A stretch of DNA of 64,000 bases from positions 35,204,248-35,268,247 of the forward strand of contig OX243821.1 in NCBI GenBank assembly GCA_945859605.1, read 5' to 3'. A model generated the notes under the pieces. It saw only the letters and a list, made by a program, of their open reading frames with translations. It was not told where the DNA came from and did not search any database. The position numbers and the translations under genes are program-made. Positions within the stretch are counted from its first letter, which is position 1. Every line of letters starts with the position of its first letter. Positions 54,866 through 64,000 of this stretch are shown one piece after another. Source of the stretch: Lumbricus rubellus (taxonomy: Eukaryota; Annelida; Clitellata; Crassiclitellata; Lumbricidae).

Positions 54866-55984
54866 AGTTCGTCTCTTTAACGGATTTAGGCTAAGCATAA
54901 TGAGAGTTGGCAGGGCTTTTAAACGTGCAAGTTAGCATAGATGTGTTGATTTTTAAAAAGGCAGTTATAATGGACTTAGAGAGTTGTAAAATCACATCTT
55001 CGCAGCTAAAAATAGTTTTTAAAAACCATTGTCGTCTCATTGAAATTATTTACCAGGGATGATCGAAAGGTTGAGAAAGAGTCATGCAGTTCTGAAACTT
55101 CCGTTGATATGCTCTTAGTTCAGGTATATAATAATTATAGACATGAGTAGATTTTCATTTCTATCAGTGTTTTTTAGTCTTTCTAAGAAACATAATTTGC
55201 ATATAGTAAATTAACGCAAAGATGTTAGTCATGAATTTGAGTAATATTCAGTACATAGCATATTTTTCTGTTATATATCGTTGATTGAATACATTACAGA
55301 TAAATGCTTCGATAGTTTTTTATCAAACTGTTTTGCGAAATTTGGCACATTCCATCATTATATTAATTCGTGATATCAGCATTAAAAAGGTGTCGAATGC
55401 AACCTTCACTCCGATCGAGTTCAATAGCAAATTACAGTTTGAACTATATCTATCAGGACTGAGGAAATGGATCTTTTTTGATTTTGGATGACAGCTAAAA
55501 TGCTACAATTAGATGTGGACATTAAAAAACAGCCTTCCATCACCTTCAAAAATCGGCGTTTCGCGCCTCAGCGATCGACCTTCGGCCGCTCGTCCGTCCC
55601 CCCAAAGTTCGGACCAGGTTTCCGCCTATGGTTGAAAAATATTTTTTGATGATTCATATTTTTATGAATATATTCGAGCTAAGGTAGAGTTTGTTTACCC
55701 TTTTAGAGGCGTGGGGTGGTTTGAAGATTTTGATTATGATTGGGGATGTTTATTGATTACCCATTTCAAGGACTTTATTTTGAGTGAGATTTAGTTTGCT
55801 GACCCACTTTAGTTGACCATTCTTTGTGGACAATGTTTAAGAAATAAATTGTTTGACAGTTTGTTGACTAAATATTTAATAGAATTCGATTAGCTGATGA
55901 ATTGAATAAAACACGTACTGAGTGATTGAAAGATTTGTTAATTGAATGATTAATGAGATGGCTGCCTGATTAATTTTTCAAAAT

Positions 55985-56190
55985 GACCCAATTATTGATT
56001 GATTTACTGATTGGCTAAATTCACCTACTGACTGATTGATTATTTGATTGATTTTTATTATTTGATTTATTGCCTATTTGATTGATTTTTTGTTTGATTA
56101 ACCGATTCCTTGTATGATTCATTATTTGATTGATTATTTAATTGATTATTTTATTGATTGTTTATTTCATTAAGTAATTGAGTTATCGAA
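55985..56190. repeat. TGAT-rich simple repeat
   Basis: ATTGATTGATTTACTGATTG and TTTGATTGATTATTTG. Ends about 70 bp before exon 3. Confidence 0.85.
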
Positions 56191-56260
56191 CAGTTGGTTA
56201 GTTACATCTCTGATAACAGCATATTTGCTTTTTCCATCACCGTGATTTATTATTTTCCAG

Positions 56261-56422
56261 GATGGCATCTTGAAATCAAGAACCCCAACGAAACCGATCA
56301 CCTTTTCAGTGACCTTCAACCTGGATCGAAATACGTCTATTACGTTGTGGCTTACTACACCACGCAACATGAACCTCGATCATGGACGCTTACGACTTTT
56401 ACCGATGGTTGTGGACCTGACA
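56261..56422 (+). CDS. Exon 3, second half of FN3 domain
   Basis: Acceptor TTATTATTTTCCAG at 56260, donor GACA, then GTAGGA at 56423. 162 bp, phase 1 at both ends. It reads WHLEIKNPNETDHLFSDLQP, GSKYVYYVVAYYTTQHEPRS, then WTLTTFTDGCGPD. LQPGSKYVYYVVAY is the conserved F-strand of FN3, so exons 2+3 make one domain of about 100 residues. NET is a second N-glycosylation site. The closing CGPD leads into the cysteine-rich part. Confidence 0.87.
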
Positions 56423-56429
56423 GTAGGAA

Positions 56430-56700
56430 AAATATTTCTGCTTTTACTTATAAAGCAATGATATTTGATTAAAAGGTGTGGAAATAGAAAATATTCGTTA
56501 ACTCATACACGGTTATTTTGTGATGTTATGAGGTGGTAGATTGTTTTATTAGGTGCAAAAGATGTTTTAGAGTTTTCGTGCTCACTAGTATCCCAGAAAA
56601 ATTTCCTGATTTTATTTATAGAGCAAAGATATTTGTTTAAAAGGTGTGCTAGTATAAAACATTCGTTCAATCAAACACGGTGATTTTTGTCTTTAGCCAG
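56430..56700. repeat. Tandem pair of about 170 bp with motif
   Basis: The region from CTTATAAAGCAATGATATTT to CACGGTTATTTTGT is repeated as TTATAGAGCAAAGATATTTG to CACGGTGATTTTTGT. Each copy has TTAAAAGGTGTG preceded by a TATAA box on the minus strand at 27 bp. Confidence 0.65.
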
Positions 56701-56968
56701 AGAATAAGGTGATGATGATGCTGTTGATGATGATGGTGATGATGACTTTATAAGTGATCAAAACTTTGGCTACAGTGATTGTTATAATAAATTATGTACC
56801 TGGGCCTCGTAAGTTTGTATATCAACTTTTTCATTGATTTTAATGGTTTCCGCTTGCACACCTTTTAAAAGATACTCAGCACTCTATAATTAATTGTATT
56901 GCACTGTTTTGATGTTTGATTTTCGTGCCGCACCCGAACATTAGTGTGAAATTTACTTTTACATCAAT

Positions 56969-57508
<540 letters not shown>

Positions 57509-57659
57509 TTAACGATGGTGACGATGGGACAAAACAACAACTACTTGAGCTTGACGTTCATCTAGTGTTCGAAATTTGATTGCCACTGTTGATGATTCAC
57601 TAAATTTTACTGAATACGAATGTCTCAAATTTGATTTTTTCATTTAAAATTAAGCCTTC

Positions 57660-57990
57660 AAAATGATCTGTCATCACCATATATTTATCTTATCCCCTTT
57701 TCCTCCCAAAGTTTTAAAAAACGCTGTTGCATTCATCGGATTTCTCACGTTTACACTTTTCATGGCTCAAGTCTTACATTCTAATTTCATCTCTTGCATC
57801 CAAATGCCAATTGCACTGTGTCCCCAAATAATAAGCAAAGGCCTGTCTCTGGACATCTGTTCGTCCCATGCGCCGAGAATTTGAATCGGCATGAAATGTC
57901 CTTCACTCTCTTCCACAGACTAAACTTGTTCTCTCAAAGGGTTTCTTCGTTTCTGTGCTGTGAAAGGCGCTCTATAAATTAGTAGATACG
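57660..57990 (+). repeat. Possible LINE 3' end
   Basis: Ends GCTGTGAAAGGCGCTCTATA, then AATTAGTAGATACGATGC and a trinucleotide tract. The GGCGCTCTATA ending resembles other LINE tails here. The protein frame is not convincing. Confidence 0.3.
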
Positions 57991-58230
57991 ATGCGGTGGT
58001 GGTGGTGGTGGTGGTGGTTGTGTAACGACGATGATCATGATGAAGGTAGTTGATGATGGTTGGGTGATAGTGGTGGTGGTTGTGGTGGTGGTGGTGGTGG
58101 TGGTGGTGGTGGTGGTGGTGGTGGTGGTGGTGGTGGTGGTGGTGGTGATGGTGAAGATCATGATCAGTATGATGGTGGTTGACGATGGTGGTGGTGGTAG
58201 TGGTCGTGGTAGTGGTGGCGGTGGTCACCT
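57991..58230. repeat. (GGT)n microsatellite
   Basis: GGTGGTGGT in two blocks, with GATGATCATGATGAAGG between and after. Confidence 0.95.
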
Positions 58231-59149
58231 GTTTATGACTATGATAAATTATTAGTTATTCGAGTAATAATAATTTTGATTAAAATTTCCTCGTCAAGCT
58301 TTCTTTTCTGTTTTAAGTGATTGAATGATTTTTCATTAAACACCTTTTAAAATAATTTCATAGCAATATAAAAAAGACACTAATCGCTCTCAACCTAATG
58401 AAACCGTCGTGTCAACTAAAATAGCAATAACACAACCAGATCATAAGTTCATAACGTTCTACAACAATATCTACCCATTGGAAGATTAAGTGGAACTTTT
58501 GGTGTCTAACTAAAAAGAGACTCTGAGTCCGTGCGCTTTTTAATGCGCTTTTTAATTCCTACCCTTACCCTAAACTGCTCAGTATACTCACCACTCTTCA
58601 GTTCACAACTCGGATTTGGAATCAGCTTTTGAACCAAGTTGTTTTTGCTGAATGATCTTATTTAAAAAAAACTAATGATGATCTTTTATTCAATGGTTGT
58701 TATGTACAGTACACTCTTGTGTTCAAGTTTTATTTGAAGACGATATCAATTTTTGAATGTGTATAATTCTTACATAAATGTATTTGATATATTAAAAAGG
58801 TGTCTAAAGTTAGATCTACTAATGTATGAAACAATTTATAGCTGTAATAGATTGCATCCAAGGAACAATCCACATGTTCAAATCGTTTAGTATCCGTAGT
58901 GAAACAAACGGCAAACAACTCATCGTGAAAAATAGCTGTTGTTGATATTGAATGGACAAGTTTGTTCTGAATAAGGAAATTGCTGAAGATTTTCACACCG
59001 CTTTCAAATTATAAACTATGGAACACCTCTTTTAAGTCTGAATCTAAATATATAAAAAAGCAATTATTGACCAAACTGGAACTTTTGTTTTGCCCATATT
59101 ACACAACATTTCCTGCAAATTACTTAGCAGATATGTGAATAATGCTAGA
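58231..59149. other. Intron 3, no exon seen
   Basis: AACACCTTTTAAAATAA at about 58339 and AAAAAGGTGTCTAAAG at about 58793, GAACACCTCTTTTAAGTC at about 59022 with TATAAAA 28 bp on. Otherwise AT-rich non-coding. Confidence 0.4.
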
Positions 59150-59335
59150 ATTATTATCGACCAAAACTGTTATCTTTCGTCAAATACCTATAATTGGCCT
59201 TTCTACTTCATTTCTCTCTCTTCTCAAGACTGTCTTATTCGATATTCGACCGGGGTGGGACTGGAAGCGCTCCTGGTTAAGAACCTTGAAGGAGCGCTAT
59301 ATCAAATTCTCAGTAAATAAAAATAAATAAATATA
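59150..59335 (+). pseudogene. LINE ORF2 stub and tail
   Basis: A frame reads SSNTYNWPFYFISLSSQDCL and another LSTSFLSLLKTVLFD, then GAACCTTGAAGGAGCGCTAT, ATCAAATTCTCAGTAAATAA and an AATAAATA tail. Same family as 61500-61735. Confidence 0.65.
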
Positions 59336-59487
59336 CAACCAGTTATTTGGTTGTTTCAGTTGATATGTTTTAGACACCTCTTTTAATTTTATTCCTTGAC
59401 ACCTTTTTAACGAAGTTTCAGAATAATATAAATAGGCTCACCGTTTTAACGTGGTACAATGCAGATTGTGACCTGTTATTCTCACAG

Positions 59488-59679
59488 TTAACGAGTGCCA
59501 TCCTAAAGGCAGCGAGCGATGCAACACTACAACGGGTGCCTGTGTCTGCAAGACAATGCAAACGACAGGAGACAATTGCGAATATTGTCCCGATGGATTC
59601 TACATGCATTATCTCGGATGTACCGTCTGCGATCATTGCCACAAAGATAACGTCACGTCAACGGGAAATTGCAAACCAA
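59488..59679 (+). CDS. Exon 4, laminin-type EGF-like module
   Basis: Acceptor GTTATTCTCACAG at 59487, donor CCAA, then GTAAAT at 59680. 192 bp, phase 1 at both ends. After ATT across the junction it reads NECHPKGSERCNTTTGACVC, KTMQTTGDNCEYCPDGFYMH, then YLGCTVCDHCHKDNVTSTGN and CKP. Cysteine order C-x7-C-x6-CxC-x8-CxxC-x8-C and the TTGACVC...GDNCEYCPDGFY core are those of laminin-type EGF (LE) domains; the following CDHCHKDNVTSTGNC begins another. NTT and NVT are possible glycosylation sites. The donor GTAAAT is weaker than the others. Confidence 0.85.
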
Positions 59680-59899
59680 GTAAATAAAAAAATACCCATT
59701 CTTTCGGTTCCTATTTCTTTCAATGTCCTTTTTAAGAGTGCTTATAAGTTCCCTCTGATATTTTAGCACCTTTAAAACATGTTCAACCTATGTTATATAG
59801 CAACACTACTTGTCCCAAGTACTCCATGGTCTAGCACCTTGCTCATGAGTGATGTAATATGCCGAGAAAATTTCTGTCAAGGGTAACGGCCTCTGTTGT

Positions 59900-60125
59900 C
59901 ATGTATGTATGCGCACTTGTTATAGCGCCCCTTCAAGCTCTCTCTACTCAGAGGCGCTCCCGATGCAGAGCGGACACTGCATTGGAGTTTCACGCCGAAG
60001 CGCTGAGCAATTGTAAGTGAAGGACTTGCCCAAGGTCCTTACGCGGGGAGGTGGATTCGAATTTCGAACCTCGGACCTTCCGGCTCCAAGGCAACGACGC
60101 CACCACTAGACCACCGCGCCCCACA
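59900..60125 (-). repeat. tRNA-SINE, full length, in intron 4
   Basis: Minus strand: GGGGCGCGGTGGTCTAGTGG, duplicated TTCGAGGTTCGAAATTCGAA stretch around the B box, GGGAGCGCCTCTGAGTAGAG, GCGCTATAACAAGTGCGCAT. Nearly identical to 22688-22905. Confidence 0.88.
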
Positions 60126-60620
60126 TAGACCCTCTCCTTTTTCTTCTTCTCGTTTCTATTTTATTGCTACCTCTGCTTATTCCACATCCTCCTTCCCAAC
60201 TCCTCATTTAATCCTTCTTAACTCCACCTCCTATTATTTTACTCCTCCCTCACTTCTGATTTCTTCCACTCTTCTTCCTCCATTCCTCCTCCTCAGCTTC
60301 CTCTTCCATGAACCATCCTGACCTTTCTCTTTACCTTTTTTCTCCCCCCCTTCTCCTCCTCTCTCCTCCTCCTCCTCCTCCTCCTCCTTCTCCTTCTCCT
60401 TCTCCTCCTCCTGCTTCTCCTCCTCTCTTCTCTTCTCTTTTTCCTCCTCGTCTCTACTCATTTCTCCTCCTTCTCCTTTTACTCTCTCCTCTCCTCCTTT
60501 TTCCTACTTCTCCACCTCTACCTTATTTTTCTACTCTTTCACCTCCTCCTCTCCTCTTCCTCCCATTCCTCCTCTTCCACCTCCTGATTAAACCCCTTCC
60601 AACTAACTCCAGCATATCTC
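60126..60620. repeat. Polypyrimidine (TCC)n tract
   Basis: CTCCTCCTCCTTCTCCTTCT type for about 480 bp, ending about 20 bp before the exon 5 acceptor. It may act as an extended pyrimidine tract. Pro/Leu/Ser-rich ORFs are artefacts. Confidence 0.92.
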
Positions 60621-60637
60621 TTTTTCCATCTTTCCAG

Positions 60638-60817
60638 CGAAAGATCCAGACGACACGATGACCTGCGACTGTCTCCATCCATACACCGGAAAGCATTGCA
60701 TGGATTGTTCCGATGGTTTCTTCTGGAACGACGGTGTCTGCGTTCCATGCAAATGTTCGCCTGGTCATGAAGATCACGATGATGAAGAACCAACGCCCAC
60801 CTGCGATCCACTCACAG
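60638..60817 (+). CDS. Exon 5, cysteine-rich EGF-like segment
   Basis: Acceptor CCATCTTTCCAG at 60637, donor ACAG, then GTATGC at 60818. 180 bp, phase 1 at both ends. It reads KDPDDTMTCDCLHPYTGKHC, MDCSDGFFWNDGVCVPCKCS, then PGHEDHDDEEPTPTCDPLT. The first part completes an EGF-like unit (CDCxxxxxGKHCxDCSDGFFW). The second starts a new LE module (CKCSPG...TCDPLTG) which continues in exon 6. The acidic HEDHDDEEPTP insert between cysteines is unusual for an LE loop. Confidence 0.87.
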
Positions 60818-61050
60818 GTATGCAACCAATCTAATACAATATTAATGTTGAACACCTTTTAAAAGAGATTTAGCTAATTTATAAATAACACTCACAGGTA
60901 AACAAAAACTCTAATACAATGTTAATGTTAAACACCTTTTAAAAGAGATTTAGCTAATTTATAAATAACACTCACAGGTAAACAAAAACTCTAATACAAT
61001 GTTAATTTTAAACACCTTTTTAAAGAGATTTAGCTGGTTTATAAATTTAA
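60811..61050. repeat. 80-bp tandem triplication of the exon 5 donor region
   Basis: CTCACAGGTA occurs at 60811, 60891 and 60971, each followed by ACTCTAATACAATGTTAATG-type sequence and AACACCTTTTAAAAGAG with a TATAAAT box. Three units of 80 bp. The first unit contains the real splice donor, so two spare donors lie downstream. Confidence 0.88.
60852..60886 (+). promoter_or_regulatory. Bipartite ACACC/TATAAAT motif, triplicated
   Basis: ACACCTTTTAAAA at 60852 and TATAAAT at 60880: 28 bp. Repeated in the next tandem unit; the third copy reads ACACCTTTTTAAAG. Confidence 0.42.
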
Positions 61051-61199
61051 GAGCTAAATCACGATGATAATAATGTCCATTTCAATTAGCAGGGCGCTGT
61101 TACAGGTTACCTTTTATCGAATTTAATCTCTGTTATAATATGATTATTGACAAACTCGATTGGGAAAGGAAAAGAAAGATTATAGAAATATGAGTTGCT

Positions 61200-61312
61200 G
61201 GCTGATTGATTGTTTGATTGATTGTTTGTTTGATTGATTGGTTGTTTGATTGGCAGGTTGATTGATTGTTTGATTGATTGTTTACCTAATTGATTGATTG
61301 ATTGATTGATCT
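61200..61312. repeat. TGAT/TGTT simple repeat
   Basis: GATTGATTGTTTGATTGATT type, ending directly before the exon 6 acceptor. Confidence 0.9.
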
Positions 61313-61323
61313 TTGATTACCAG

Positions 61324-61419
61324 GGAAGTGCGTCTGTCCAAAAGACAAATCTGGTCACAATTGTGAGACATGTGCCGATGGTTATTTCGGAAACGCTCTT
61401 ACAGATGGATGCATTCACA
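61324..61419 (+). CDS. Exon 6, end of LE module
   Basis: Acceptor CTTTGATTACCAG at 61323, donor CACA, then GTAAGT at 61420. 96 bp, phase 1 at both ends. It reads KCVCPKDKSGHNCETCADGY, then FGNALTDGCIH. Joined to exon 5 it gives TCDPLTGKCVCPKDKSGHNC, a textbook laminin-type EGF domain ending CADGYFGN..DGC. The open reading continues past this exon, so at least one more exon is expected. Six exons total 913 bp of coding sequence, about 304 codons. Confidence 0.88.
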
Positions 61420-61499
61420 GTAAGTGACCCTCACCATGTCCTACAACTTGCCATTAGGGCACTGTATCATGACCTCCGCTTCCCCATTCTTCTCTCCTT

Positions 61500-61735
61500 T
61501 TTGTGCTGCTCCTCCTTATTTTCTTCTGTCTTCTGTCTTCTTCTACTTCTACTTCTCCTGCGACCTGGAATGAGCTCCCTGTTATCCTTCGTCAAATACC
61601 TATTGGCCTTTCTACTTCTACTTCATTTCTTTCTCTTCTCAAGACTGTCTTATTCGACCGACTGGGAGCGCTCCTGAGTAGTAACCTTGAAGGAGCGCTA
61701 TATCAAATTTTGAGTAAATAAATAAATAAATATAG
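61500..61735 (+). pseudogene. LINE ORF2 C-terminus and tail
   Basis: The plus strand reads SPATWNELPVILRQIPIGLS, then TSFLSLLKTVLFDRLGALLS and a stop. PATWNELP...I.....F.SLLKTxLF is the standard C-terminus of many CR1/L2-like ORF2s. 3' end GGGAGCGCTCCTGAGTAGTA, ACCTTGAAGGAGCGCTATAT and AAATAAATAAATA tail. Confidence 0.78.
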
Positions 61736-62900
61736 GCCTAAAAATAATACTTATCTGCTTTCTTGGGATATAATTTCCGATTCCACTTTGCCCCTCTCCA
61801 TCTTGTGCTCCTCCTTCTTTTGTTGTTTTCTCTTTTCTTCTCATCATCAGCATCATTTTCTTCTGCCAGAGAAGACTCTTTCTGTTTCTTTCCCTCTTCT
61901 TTTTCGTGTGAAATCTACTATTCCCGATGAACTCGAATTTGCAACTCATCGCCCACTAATACTTATACGGTTGAATTTAACCATAGAAAAGGTGTCCGTT
62001 ATTACTCTTCAATTAGAGATACTTTTTTGGTAAACACCTTAAAAGAGGTGTGCAGGGTCAAAGATTAGAAATGCTTACTTCAAGCAATTAATCAAGTTGA
62101 TGATTTAACGAAATAATAGACTGACACAGGCGCAACTTAAATTAACAATATGAATCTAATACTGACAGATACACCATAACGATGCATTGCGTTGATAGAT
62201 TTTTTTTATTGAACATACGTGTAGCGAAGATTCGGAGTTACAATTTATTGCAATCTGAGTAGAATTTTATTATTATTATTAATACGTTTATGTCGTTGTA
62301 TGACATCAATGACCGTTGACGACAATTATACAGAAAAGATACAATGCAATAGAAACAGATTTACTAGAAGCACCAACAAAATGCGTCTAACTGAAGTTTC
62401 ACAATTTCACAATTTCAATGTTCAATCGTTAGAGAAAAAAATTCATCTTACATTTTCTGTTCTCATACACTGGGCTAACAGGATCTGATGAAAATTAAGC
62501 CACATTGGCTTAGAACAATAATTGTCTCACACACTAATTTAAACTGTACCATTAAAAATTAATTTAAGTTAGACAACTTTAGAAGGGATCTAATTGAAGC
62601 TTATCCTGTGCTCATGTTTATATAGCATCATGTGTGCCAACTAAAAGAGGTGTCGAATATAACCCCTCAAATTGAAGTACTTTTCTTTGAATAAAACGTT
62701 TTAAAAGGTGTTATAGGGAAAAAAAGACTTGACAATTCAAAGGTATAGCACCAAAATGTTTTAAAAGATTTTTTTAAGTCACTCTTTTATTGCTGAATAA
62801 CTGAAAAGACACCGTCGACTGCGTTATGTTAACTGTTTCGTCTAAATAATTAGACTTTACCAGATTATGTTACTTTTGTATAATTGTTGATAATGACTGT
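61736..62900. other. No exon recognised; several motif copies
   Basis: AT-rich. Motifs on the minus strand at about 61995, 62055 and 62655, and a head-to-head pair AACACCTTAAAAGAGGTGTG at 62034-62053. A TTATTATTATTA patch near 62270. No cysteine-rich frame was found. Confidence 0.4.
61961..61995 (-). promoter_or_regulatory. Bipartite ACACC/TATAAGT motif (minus)
   Basis: On the minus strand ACACCTTTTCTATGG starts at 61995 and TATAAGT at 61967: 28 bp. Confidence 0.4.
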
Positions 62901-62914
62901 GGTTATAATGTTAG

Positions 62915-63343
<429 letters not shown>

Positions 63344-63573
63344 CGCGAATAGCATAAAGTATTCGCCCATGCGCTAGAATGATTGTCCTCGTATCTGTGG
63401 ATTCTAATAGTGATTATTGAGAACCTAAAAGAGGTTTTTAAAAGAGGGTTTTGAAGTGTTTTTTTATGTGTACAAGTATCGTAAAAGAGGTGTGTATCAC
63501 GCACACAAAATTAAGATTACTTTGCACGTTCACTTGAATTGCCCACATTTTTATGCGCCTTATGATAAGCGCG

Positions 63574-63950
63574 CTAAGAGAGGCTTTTTAAAGTTTGATC
63601 CATGATTGTATTTACCAGCTTGTAACGCAGGTTGTTCTGGAACGAATGCATACTCTGTAAACGGTTACTTATTCTTCTGGTTCTCTGCCACTCTTCCCTC
63701 CGCTGGGCCTTCTCTTTAGCCATAGAAGCTTCATTAGACATTTTACCCGGGATTCGTAGAGGGGTGGTCTCCCGTTGCCTTCTTCTCGGTGTTTTTAACA
63801 AGACACCATCTCCCTGCGTTGCGAGTTCCGTCATCCGTCCTTCAGGATCTTCTCCTCCGGCGAGAACTCGGTCGCCCACCACGCACTTCGTTTTCGACAG
63901 GGGGACCACGAGTAGATGGCGTGGTGGACTTTTGAGCAGCAGAGGCTATA
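63574..63950 (-). other. Open reading frame of unknown nature (minus)
   Basis: A minus-strand frame opens after a TAG near 63955 and reads PLLLKSPPRHLLVVPLSKTK, CVVGDRVLAGGEDPEGRMTE and on to AKEKAQRREEWQRTRRISNR, then MDQTLKSLS and a stop. About 120 codons, charged, no simple repeat. I do not recognise a family. CTCATATAG just upstream could be a splice acceptor. It could be a terminal exon of an antisense gene or part of a retroelement (KAQRREEWQRTR resembles LINE tails weakly). Confidence 0.3.
63619..63656 (+). other. Candidate next exon of the FN3/EGF gene (weak)
   Basis: GATTGTATTTACCAG followed, in the expected phase 1, by CNAGCSGTNAYS, which could start the next LE module, then CTCT, GTAAAC as donor. 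It would end in phase 0, unlike all other exons, is very short, and overlaps the minus-strand ORF. Listed only because acceptor and phase fit. Confidence 0.2.
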
Positions 63951-64000
63951 TGAGACGCTTGCTTACTCCATTGCCCTTTAAAATAGAGAATAAGAAAGTA

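Larger units (their letters stand above)
53243..55630. mobile_element. hAT-like element with 8-bp TSD GTTGAAAA in intron 2
   Basis: A 2388-bp insertion. Ends CACTGGCGGAAACCTAGG and CCAGGTTTCCGCCTATG. Perfect 8-bp duplications GTTGAAAA at 53235-53242 and 55631-55638. Subterminal G-rich GGGGGGACGG repeats at the left match CCGTCCCCCC at the right. The interior has no transposase. A second TIR element is nested inside. Confidence 0.85.

Noticed and set aside
55285..55491. 68-codon ORF in the intron-2 hAT-like element as a transposase remnant
   Set aside because: No hAT dimerisation or catalytic motif is visible; it begins with a non-ATG codon and is AT-rich.

Overview
The window is eukaryotic and almost certainly from a metazoan. 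It has GT-AG introns, tRNA-derived SINEs, many 3' ends of non-LTR retrotransposons, hAT-like, piggyBac-like and TA/TATA-flanked DNA transposons, very long microsatellites, and only one convincing protein-coding gene. The secreted FN3/laminin-EGF gene, the frequent TAGGCCTA octamer and the SINE style fit a marine invertebrate, perhaps an echinoderm or other deuterostome. That placement is inference and I cannot name the species. There is one assembly gap (200 N, 48801-49000).

Layout. About 1-50 kb is intergenic repeat. It consists of recurring modules in conserved orders, here called M1 (ACAAGTTATCTTA module), M3 (GGCGACTTCATTTCTT module), alpha (GTGCCAGTCTCAGGTCTGG module), beta (AGCAAATCACATGACAT module) and gamma (CACTTCCGGTC module). 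Into these modules are inserted hAT MITEs with 8-bp target duplications (2973-3235, 16455-18166, 27512-27883), TTAA-flanked piggyBac-like MITEs (8242-9228, 27980-28953, 38600-39664), two TIR elements sharing ends but with different tandem-repeat interiors (23640-25260, 30861-32881), an element with minisatellite-like inverted ends (46629-47561), thirteen clear tRNA-SINE copies and many LINE 3' stubs. A composite of several kb is present at least three times (about 13.6-14.5, 30.5-34.7 and 43.3-45.3 kb).

From 50817 to at least 61419 on the + strand lies a gene with six recognisable exons: a signal peptide, one fibronectin type III domain split over two exons, then cysteine-rich laminin-type EGF-like modules. 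Every junction is phase 1 and the six exons join into about 304 codons with no stop. The 3' end is not visible. Its introns hold a 2.4-kb hAT-like element with a second TIR element nested inside, a perfect (GAT)n tract of about 540 bp, LINE tails and a SINE.

The most unusual signal is a dispersed bipartite motif: ACACC(TC)TTTTAA followed by TATAAAT. The first base of ACACC lies 27-28 bp from the first base of TATAAAT in nearly every copy I measured, while the spacer sequence varies. By eye I see roughly 70-80 ACACCTyTTTTAA-type motifs on both strands, in modules, introns and several unrelated transposons. The geometry recalls a PSE+TATA small-RNA promoter, but that function is a hypothesis.
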